From: Stomorhina lunata
Lineage: Eukaryota > Arthropoda > Insecta > Diptera > Rhiniidae
NCBI GenBank assembly: GCA_933228675.1
Contig: OW121741.1
Span: forward strand, 133,882,120-133,946,119
Direction: 5' to 3'
Length of the DNA: 64,000 bases
Part shown: positions 36,576 through 46,638 of the stretch, one piece after another
How the letters are laid out: each line of letters begins with the position of its first letter
Numbering within the stretch: position 1 is the stretch's first letter
Notes under the pieces: generated by a model
The model's database searches: none
Told to the model about the DNA's origin: nothing
Seen by the model: only the letters and a program-made list of their open reading frames with translations
Position numbers and translations under genes: made by a program

Positions 36576-37815
36576 AAGTACCTTTGTGTTAGATTTCCCT
36601 TTAGGATTACTACCTAATCAAGTTTACAATTTTTTTCCAATTAAATTCCTTACAGCCAATTTGTTACCGAGGTTTAAGCAATTGCCTCTTAAATATGTGA
36701 ACTTATAACTACCAAAAGTATTTATTAACAATTTATTTGGTGTTTTTTCGTAAATCACTAAAAATAATTTGATTGAATTTAATTAATTGTATAATCGATT
36801 AATGGTCGATCAAAAAAAAAACCAACAAAATAGTCAAAATAATATTAAAATCCTACACAAGGACAAATTTAACTATAAGTGAATACAAATTTATGTACGA
36901 GTATGTATATGCGTAGGTTTTCAGCAGAATAAGAAAATTCCTTACATTAATAAAAGAATGCTAAAGTAACCGGGGAAAACAAAAGACGAGAGAAAACCCA
37001 ATGACATCTGTAAGAGATATAAGGAAATATTCTAAATGTGCTCGTTTAAGATGTAGAAAATCTTCACACCAACACTTTCTTAGTTGGAGCAAAAGTGTGT
37101 GTGCTTATATGTAAACATCTACATACAAATGATAGAACTTGGCAATATTGTGTCCCATATCCCATAATGTGGTCAATATTTTGCGTCACAAATTTTTCAC
37201 TTTTACTACAAAGGAAGCACATATTGATGGATTAATTTGTTTATGAACTCACATACACATACATATATATAAGTATGTATAAGCAAATGTGAATAAGCGA
37301 TAATAGGTGAAGGTTTGTATGTAAAGTCCTTTCCATCCACTTTTAGTATTTGCCACTTCTGCTGGAGTTTAAAGAAGACGAAGAAGAAGTTGATGAGACA
37401 ACTGCACGTTGCTACGATATGGTCTGGCATTTATTAATGGCCATGAATGTACAGATTGACAAAGTGATTAATCATTATTTAAGATACTGTTGACAGGATT
37501 TAATTCAATTCGATCCTCCACGAACGATCCGAATCTATTAAAATTTGATTTATTACCAAGAATCACTCAAGTGTGTGAGAGTCTTTTGAAAACTAATAAG
37601 AAATGTATGGACAAATATAAAACTAACGACATTATTTGGTCAAAGTGAGAGCCAAAGATTGTTTCTCTATATTTATTTGAAAGTCTGTATAGTCAACAAA
37701 TTTTGATCAATTGTTGGTAAATATTTGTAATTGTCAACGAAAACATGATACAAATCCAAATATTCATAAGGGATTATTGCACAGTGTAACGATACAAGCC
37801 AAACCTGGGACAATC
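36576..37815. other. Unique island, no supported gene
   Basis: About 1.2 kb of AT-rich single-copy-looking DNA with a TATATA/CATACA-rich part near 37,250-37,280. No open frame with family resemblance, no terminal repeats and no RNA gene found. Confidence 0.6.
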
Positions 37816-39590
37816 CTGTAAAAAATTCTATAAAAATTAGAAATTTTTAAAAAAATTTCTGTCCAAATAAAAAATTTATAAAAAATTTCAAAAAAAAAAT
37901 AAGACATTTTTGAAAAATTTCTTATATAAATAAGAAATTTACAAATATTTTCTATAAAAATACGAAATTTTTTAAAAATTTCCTATAAAAATAAAAATTT
38001 TTGACGAATTTCCTATAGAAATAAGAAATTTTTAAAAAATTTCTCATAAAAATAAGAAATTTTTAAAAAGTTTCCTATAAAAATTAGAACTTTTTGGAAA
38101 ATTTCTTATAAAAAAAAGAAATTTAAAAAAAAATCTTATAAAAAATTTTTAATTTTTCATAAAAATATAAAAAAATAATTTTTAAAAATTTTAAATAAAA
38201 ATAAGAAATTTTTAAAAAATTTTCTATATTAATAAGAAGTTTTAAAAAAAATTCCTATAAGAGTAAGAATTTTTTTAAAAAGTTTCCTATACAAAATTGC
38301 AATTTTTAAAAAATTTGCTATAAAATAAGAAATCTATAAAAAAACTTTCTATAAAAATAAGAAATTTTAAAAAAATGTTCATAAAAATAAGAAATATTTA
38401 AAAAAAAATGGCTATAAAAAAAGGAAATTTTTTGAAAAATTTCCTATAAAGATAAGAAATTTTTGAAAAATTTGCTATAAAAATAAAAACTGTTTAAAAA
38501 TATCTTATAAAAAATAAGAAATTTTTGAAAAAAATTCCTATAAAATAAGAAATTTTTTTAAAAATTTTCTATAAAAATAAGAAAGTTTTGAAAAATTTCC
38601 TAAAAAAAATAAGAAATTTTTGTATAATTTCCTATAAAAATAAGAAATTTTTGAAAAATTTCCTGTAACAATAAGAAATTTTTGAAAAAATTCCTATAAA
38701 AATAAGAATTTTTTTAAAAATTAGAAATTTTTGAAAAATTTCCTGCAAGAATAAAAAATTTTTGAAAAATTTCTTATTAAAATAAGAAAGTTTTGAAAAA
38801 ATTTTCTATAAAAAAAGAAATTTTTGAAAAATTTTCCTATAAAAATAAGAAATTTTTGAAAAATTTCCTATAAAAATAAAAAAATTTCCTATAAAAATAA
38901 AAAAATTTTGAAAAATTTCCAATAAAAATAAGAAACTTTTAAAAAACTTTCTATTAAAATAAAAAAATATTTAAAATTTCCTATTAAAATAAGAAAAAGT
39001 TTCTTATAAATTTAGAAATTTTTGAAAAATTTTTTAAAAAAATAATAAATATTCGAAAAATTTCCTGTAAAAATAAGAAATTTTTGAAAAATTTCCTATA
39101 AAACAAGAAATTTTTAAAACATTTTCTATAAAAATTAAAAAAAAAATCCTAGAAAAATACGAAACTTTTTAAAAATTTGCTATAAAAATAAAAACTTTTT
39201 ACAAATGTCCTGTAAAAATACCCAATTTTTTACAAAATTTCGTATAAAAATAAAAAATTTTTAAAAAATATGCTATAAATATAAGAAATTTTTAAAAAAT
39301 TTCCTATAAAATTAAGAAGTTTTTTTAAAATTTCCTATAAAAATATAAATTTTTCAAAAATTATCTATAAAATTATGATATTGTTGAAACTGTTCCTATA
39401 GAATTTATAAAAAACAATAAGAAATTTTTGAAAAAATTTGACATGAATTTAAAAAAAAAAAATCTATAAACAAATTCTAGAAACATTAAAATAATAAATT
39501 TTTATAATATAATAATAAATCTTATAAAAAAATATTTTTTTTGTTTAATTTCCATAAAAATAAGAAATTTAAAAAAAATACTATTGCAAA
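37815..39590 (-). repeat. Degenerate P1 array, reverse orientation
   Basis: Eroded GAAATTTTTGAAAAATTTCC/TATAAAAATAA units with no homogeneous core. Decay is strongest near 39,400-39,590. Confidence 0.9.
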
Positions 39591-40530
39591 AAAATGGCTG
39601 AGGTCAATTTGATTTCCTCAATTATTGTCATTTTTGTTTTAAATATTAAAAAAAAAATCTTTCGTTTGAACTCTTCTATTATTATTTCAATAATCTGATC
39701 TCGGGCCATTTTAAATATCTCATTTTCATGCTCGAACTGGCAAATTTTTTTTCCAAACGATTTTTCATTATAAGTCGACACGAAAAAAAACCTTAAATAT
39801 TAATGAAAAATATTTAACAATTTTTTGTGTTTAAATTAAATTTTGTTTGCTTTCAATAATTATATTAAAGAAAAAATGAGAAACCAATTCAATTGTATAG
39901 AATTTTGTTCGTGTTTCACACTAAAAATAAATTGGAAATGAAATCAACAAATAAATGTGTCCCCGGCTCCCACACATACATACAATTTCAGGAATACACA
40001 TGTGTATCAAAAATGCTAAAAGGTATAAATATATGTGATTGTATATATGTGTGTATATATATCATCGAATGAAAGTGTAAGTTTTAGTTTGTGAGTGAAT
40101 GTTTGTGTGAGTACGTACAAATTAAAAACTGTGAAAATTGCGCGAAGCACCATAAAATGCAAACGGAAGTTTCAAATTGCATGCCACATCCGGTTTGCTT
40201 TACATATACAACTGAATACAATGTGTTTTTTTAAGTTAGTTTTAGTCTGCATAGATCCGAGTATGGAGTAGTTTTTTTAGTTGTACAATCCGACAACTAT
40301 GTTTTTGTAAATATATATTATACTAGTCCATTATATGTGTATGTATAGAATGTTGTGGTTGGGTTGGCTGGCAAAATGCAAACACACATGTATGTTCAGT
40401 TTTTCTATTTAGTTTTTTATTTCCGTTGCATAATGGGACAAAACTTAAGTAAAAAGTGCTATAGTCAGATACCAGAAGGGCTATGATATATAAATATGGA
40501 TTAGGGAAAAGATATAGGGTTACATTTTTT
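39591..40530. other. Unique island, no supported gene
   Basis: Contains a minus-strand open stretch at 39,581-39,781 whose translation is less repetitive than others here (EHENEIFKMARDQIIEIIIEE region), but it starts at GTG, is short and matches nothing I recognise. The rest is AT-rich DNA with TATATGTG-type stretches near 40,025-40,065. Confidence 0.5.
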
Positions 40531-42505
40531 AAATAATGTCCTAGAAAAATAAGAAAATTTTTAAATATTTCCTATGAAAATAAGAAATTTTTGAAATATT
40601 TCCTAAAAAAAAAGAAATTTTTGAGAAAATTTCCTATAATAAAAAGAATTTTTTGAAAAATTTCCTATTAAAATAAAAAATGTTTGCAAAATTTCCTTTC
40701 AAAATTAGAATTTTTTACATAATTTCCTATAAAAATAACAAATTTTTAAAAAATTTCATATAAAAATACGAAATTTTTGAAAAATTTTCTATAAAAACAG
40801 AACATTTTTAAAAAATTTCCTATCAAAATAAGAAACTTTTGAAAAATTCCTATAAAACTAGGAAATTTTTGAAAAATTTACCACAAAAGTAGGAAATTTA
40901 AAAAAAAATTCATATCAAAATAGGAAGTTTTTGAAAAATTTCCTATAAAAATAGAAATTTTTGAAAAATTTCCTAAAACAAATAAGAAGTCTTTGAAAAA
41001 TTTTCTAAAAAAATAGGAAATTTTTCAAAAATTTCCTTTAAAATTAGAAAATTTTTAAATAATTTTATAGGAGATTTTTCAAAAATTTCCTATAAAATTA
41101 GAAAATTTTTGAAAAATTTCATATAAAATTAGGAAATTTTTGAAAAAATTCCTATAAAACTAAGAAATTTTTGAAAAATTTCCTATAAAACAAGGAAATT
41201 TTTCAAAAATTTTCTATAAAACTAGAAAATTTTGAAAAATTTCCTATAAAATTAGGAAATTTTTAAAAAATTTCCTATAAAATTAGGAAATTTTTGAAAA
41301 ATTTTCTATAAAAATAGGAAATTTTTGAAAAATTTCCTATTTTTGTAGGAAATTTTTGAAAAATTTCCTATTTTAGTAGAAAATTTTTGAAAAATTTCGT
41401 ATAAACGAAGAAATTTTTGAAAAATTTCCTATAAAACTTGTAATTTTTTTGAAAAATTTTCTATAAAAACAGGAAATTTTTAAAAAATTTCCTATAAAAA
41501 TAACAAACTTTTGAAAAATTTCCTATAAAACTAGGAAATTTTTCAAAAATTTCCTATAAAATTAGGAAATTTTTGAAAAATTTCCTATAAAATTAGGAAA
41601 TTTTTGAAAAATTTCGTATAGAATTAGGAAATTTTTGAAAAATTTCCTATAAAATTAGAAAATTTTTGAAAAATTTCCTATAAAATTAGGAAATTTTTGA
41701 AAAATTTCCTATAAAATTAGGAAATTTTTGAAAAATTTGCTATAAAATTAGGACATTTTTGAAAAATTTCCTATAAAATGAGGAAAGTTTTGAAAAATTT
41801 TCTATAAAATTATGAAATTTTTGAAAAATTTTCTATAAAATTATGAAATTTTTGAAAAATTTTCTATAAAATTATGAAATTTTTGAAAAATTGTCTATAA
41901 AATTATGAAATTTTTGCTAAATTTCCTATAAAAAGTGGAAATTAAAAAAAAAATTCCTAAAAAATTAGGAAATTTTTGAAAAATTTCCTATAAAATTAGG
42001 AAATTTTTGAAAAATTTCCTATAAAATTAGGAAATTTTTGAAAAAATTTCCTATAAAATTAGAAAATTTTTGAAAAATTTCCTATAAAATTAGGAATATT
42101 TTGAAAAATTTCTTATAAAATAAGGAAATTTTTTAAAAATTTTCTATAAAATTAGGAAATTTTTGAAAAATTTCATATAGAATTAGGAAATTTTTAAAAA
42201 ATTTCCTATTAAATTGGGACGTTTTTGAAAATTTTCCTATAAAATTAGGAAATTTTTGAAAAATTTCCTATAAAATTAAGAAATTTTTGAAAAATTTCCT
42301 ATAAAATTAGGAAATTTTTGAAAAATTTCCTGTAAAATTAGGAAATTTTTGAACAACTTCCTATAAAATTAGGAAATTTTTGAAAAATTTCCTATAAAAT
42401 TATAAATTTTTTTTTTGAAAAATTTCCTATACAAATATGAAAAATTTCTTATAAAAATAGAAAATTTTGGAAAAATTTCTCATAAAAATAGGAAAATTTT
42501 GAAAT
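40530..42505 (-). repeat. P1 array, reverse orientation, ATAAAATTAGG spacer subfamily
   Basis: 31-bp units of AGGAAATTTTTGAAAAATTT plus CCTATAAAATT, most regular at about 41,240-42,400. The spacer variant (AAAATT instead of AAAAAT) separates it from the arrays at 28 and 34 kb. The first 700 bp are eroded. Confidence 0.93.
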
Positions 42506-44440
42506 AAAAAACATTTTTGTTTTACATATTTTAACTTTTTTTCTTGTTTTTTCCCCCTTTGTGCTCCGTTATGGTTTACTGGGTGGATTTGTTTGGGGTA
42601 AATGTTAATTTGAATATCTTTAAATGGGTGTTTGAGAGGAGACCCTTGAAAAAGCTTTTGCCATTACATTTTTTATATGCAGTAGCAGTTCGGTTTTGTT
42701 TTTTTTTTTCGAATTTTAATTTTTTTCAATACAATTTTTTTCCGTTGTGCCATACTTTATTATTTCCGTTTTTTATTTGTTTTAGTGTTAAAACAGTGAA
42801 ACGAAAGAAGGAAAAAAAAACTATAACAGAAAAAGCATTTATATGCACAATAGTAGTTAGTAACTACAATTGTGTAACTGTATAAGTAGACAATTTAAAT
42901 TGAGTTGCATGAATGTTGTTTGAGGCAAACACACACACACACACACAGACTTAAGTGATTCATATTTGTAGTTTGAAATTTGCAAAATTTACATACAGCA
43001 ACAACAAACAATGGTAACAGTGGGGTTGCGCTTGTAAATGCAAATGTTATGTTGTGCTGTTAGCAATTTAATGTAAGCATTATGCCACATTGATGCACAC
43101 ACACACACACACACTTACAATATAAATAGTGGCAACAAAAATCCATCAACAACATAAAATACTGAAAATCATACAACTACAGCAACAGCAACTAAATAGG
43201 TGCTATCACCAGTTTTTAACAGCAATTGATGTAGCCAGAACTTTACGAAGGTACAGGAAGAGTAATGATCATCATAATGAAGCCATGGGCATTTATATTT
43301 ATTGACCATCACACACAGTGAGAATTGATTAACAAAAAAAGAAAATAGTGTAGTAACATTTACAACATCAACAGTAACACTAACACTAACAAATTCTATA
43401 AACAAAATAAATAAAATATAAAATAAATTATTTAGTAGCTGCATATTTATATGTATGTATATTTGTTTGTATTTATATATTTGTGCGTATGTGTGTGTAT
43501 ATATTTGTTCTCTCAACAAAATCAATATTTATATAAAATACTATTTACTTTGTATAAAACTACAACAATATTGAACGAAAGCAAAAACATTAGCCATAGC
43601 AGCAACAACTCCATTACCGCCAGTATATAATATTTTCCAAATGCAATAAATGCAACAGACTCTGGAGAAAAAAAAAACAGGAAAATTCACGACAGAAAAA
43701 AAAAAGAAAATTCACTGGCAACATCAGTTTCTAAAATAAATTATAACACTTTAATAGAGTTTTAAAACCGCAATATAAATATTTATATTACATTATTTTT
43801 ATATCTCTCTATATAGTTTTTCATTTATTTATCACTCTTTTTATTTATCTTTTACTTTTATATTTGTTTTCACATCCTTTGGCCTTTTTACTGTTGGCCA
43901 ATAAATACATACATACATAGAAAATGTTTCGTTATAGATAGTTTTTATCAATAATTGTAGCCACTGCAAAACAATTGCAACGAATGAGTGCAAGGCCATA
44001 GTAAATTGAAAAAAAAGTCAGATAAAAAAGTAATAAATGCAGCTTCAACTGTGAACTTTTGCCACTAGATGCTACACAGAGTAATTAGTATTCGAAAAAT
44101 ATGAATTATTTGTATACCCAGACAAATAATTCATTATTTGCAAAATCATTTTTAATTATTTCGAAATATTATATTTTCAAGAGAAACAATTAGTCAAATT
44201 CATAAGCAAAACAAAAAATCGGAAATATGATCTTAAAATGGTAATTAATGAATATTAACATTTGAAAAAGTTTATAATTGCTTAGTCCGCAAAATTATAT
44301 TATATTAATAAAATGGCATTATATTATTAAAAAAATAATGCTATAATTATAAGTATAAAATAAAAGAACAAATTATATTATTATCAATAAATTTAATATA
44401 ACAGTAATAGAATGTAATAATGGTCCTAATCACACTTTAA
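42506..44440. other. Unique island with CA runs, no supported gene
   Basis: Contains AC runs at 42,928-42,948 and 43,096-43,114, CAA-rich stretches and TATATA-rich DNA. Open frames of 113-118 residues on opposite strands are low in complexity and lack recognisable motifs. Confidence 0.55.
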
Positions 44441-46175
44441 TAGAAAATTTTTCAAAAACTTCCTATTTTATAGGAAATTTTTCAAAAATTTTTTATTTTT
44501 ATAAGAAATTTTACAAAATTTTTTTTATTTTTATAGGAAATTTTACAAAAATTTCTTATTTTTATAGAAAATTTTTCAAAAATTTTTTCTTTTTAAACGA
44601 AAATTTTTAAAAATTTCTTATTTTATAGAAACTTTGTATGAGGAATTTTTCAAAAAAAATTTAAAATTTAAAATTCTTATTTTTATATTCAAATACTCAA
44701 AAATTTATTATGTTTAAAGGAAATTTTTCAAAAATTTCTTATTCTTATCGAAAATTTTTCAAAGATTTCTTACTTTTATAGGAAATTTTTCAAAATATTC
44801 TTTTTTTTATAGAAAATTTTTCACAAATTTCTTACTTTCATAAGAAATTTTCCAGAAATTTCATATTTTAATAAAAAATTTTTAAAAATTCAGAAAATTT
44901 TCAAAAATTTCTTAATTTTTTAGGAAATTTTTCAAAAATTTCTTATTTTTTTTAGGAAATTTTTCAAAAATTTCCAATTTTTGCAGGATATTTTTAAAGT
45001 TTTTATTTCTATAGGAAATTTTTTAATTTTTCATATTGTCGTAGATTACTTCTTAATTAATTGTTATTTTAATAGAAAATTTTTCAAAAAATTCTCATTT
45101 CTACAGGAAATTTTTAAAAAATTTCTTAGTTTTATAGGATATTTTTCAAAAATTTTTTTTTTTTTATAAGAAATTTTTTCAAAAACTTTTTATTTTTATA
45201 GGAAATTATTTGTAAAAATTTCTTATTTTTATAGGAAATTTTTAAAAAAAATTTTATTTTTAAAGGAATTTTTTAAAAGATTTCTTATTTTTATAAGAAA
45301 TTTTTCAAAAATTTAATATTTTATTAGGAAATTTTTTAAAAATATCTTATTTTCGTAGTAATTTTTTTTTCTTAATTTTTAATTTTTGTAGGAAATTTTT
45401 TTTAAAATTTCTTATTTTCATAGGAAATTTTTTAAAAATTTCTAATTTGGAATAGGAATTTTTTCAAAATTTTCTTAATTTTCCACTAAATCTTTTGAAA
45501 AATTTCATATTTTTATAGGAAATTTTTAAAAAGATTTCTTATATTAAAGAAGGCTTTTCAATAATTTCATATTTTGAGAGCAAAATTTCCTGTTTTTATA
45601 GAAAATTTTTCGAGTTTTTTTTTTTATTTTGATAGAAAAATTTTCAAAAAATTACTACTTATATAGGAAATTTTTCAAGAATTTTCTATCTTCAGTGAAA
45701 ATTTTTTAAAATTACCTTTTTATAAGAAATTTTTTCAAATATTTATTTTGAAAAAACAATTTTTAAAACTTTTTAATTTTTTTATTTAAATATTTTATAT
45801 AGAAAATTTTCTTTTTTTTTTAGGAAATTTTCCAAAATGTTCTTATTTTTTTAGGAAATTCTTTAAAAATTTATTATTTCTTTTTAACAAATTAGTCAAA
45901 AATTTCTTATTTTCGAAGGAAATTTTTAAAAATTTATTATTTTTTAGCAAATTTATCAAAAATTTAGTATTTTTTATCAAAATATTTAAAAAGTGTCTCA
46001 TTTGTATAGGAAATCTATTAAAATTTATTTAATTATTTTAATAGGAAATTTTCCAACATTTTCTTGTTTTTTACAAAATTTTTCAAAATTTTGTAGTTAT
46101 TTTAGTAAATTTTTCGATTTTTTTTTTATTTTTGTAGAATATTTTTCAAAAATTTCTTATTTTTACAGAAAATTT
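44440..46175 (+). repeat. Degenerate P1 array, forward orientation
   Basis: Eroded units with the central-C motif TTTTTCAAAAATTTCTTATT. They run to within a few bases of the 12-bp satellite at 46,176. Confidence 0.9.
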
Positions 46176-46407
46176 TTAGTCAATGTTTTAGTCCATATGT
46201 TATTCAATGTCTTAGTTTATGTGTTAGTTTATGTCTTAGTCTATGTCTTAGTCTATGTCTTACTCTATGTCTTAGTATATGTCTTAGTCTATATCTTAGT
46301 CTATGTTTTAGTCGATGTCTTAGTCTATGTCTTAGTCTATGTCTAAGTCTATGTCTTAGTCTATGTCTTAGTCTATGTCTTAGTCTATGTCTTAGTCTAT
46401 GTCTTAG

Positions 46408-46410
<3 letters not shown>
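46176..46410 (+). repeat. 12-bp satellite array B (left flank of the retrotransposon)
   Basis: About 20 units of TCTTAGTCTATG. The outer edge is degenerate (TTAGTCAATGTTTTAGTCC), and variant units at 46,261-46,345 follow the order TACTCT, TATATG, TATATC, CGATG, TAAGTC. The same variant order recurs at 50,491-50,575 beyond the inserted element. Confidence 0.96.

Positions 46411-46442
<32 letters not shown>
46411..46442 (-). other. Poly(A) tail of the retrotransposon
   Basis: Uninterrupted run of 32 T on the plus strand between the satellite and the 3' UTR, consistent with target-primed reverse transcription of a polyadenylated RNA. Confidence 0.93.
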
Positions 46443-46443
<1 letters not shown>

Positions 46444-46582
46444 GTATGGGTTTCGGAATCCTGTTTACGGATGCAAATTGGCATTCATATTCATGGCTTA
46501 CGGATATGAACAGCAATCTACTATGTGAGACTCGAACTACGTCCCTACTCACTAAACCATATTCCCATGCATCGACCACTCT

Positions 46583-46618
46583 CCCCGCGGCACTGCTGTT
46601 AGGTATTACTTCGCGGGG
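46583..46618 (-). other. GC-rich hairpin in the retrotransposon 3' UTR
   Basis: CCCCGCG (46,583-46,589) and CGCGGGG (46,612-46,618) are perfect 7-bp arms around a 22-nt loop, just downstream of the ORF2 stop. Non-LTR reverse transcriptases often recognise structured 3' UTRs, so this is a plausible template-recognition element; that role is inferred. Confidence 0.55.
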
Positions 46619-46638
46619 CTGGTTAGCGCTACGGCTAT

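Noticed and set aside
39581..39781. Short minus-strand protein gene with a fairly complex sequence
   Set aside because: It starts at GTG, is only 66 codons long, runs into the repeat at its end and resembles no family I know; not enough to call a gene.
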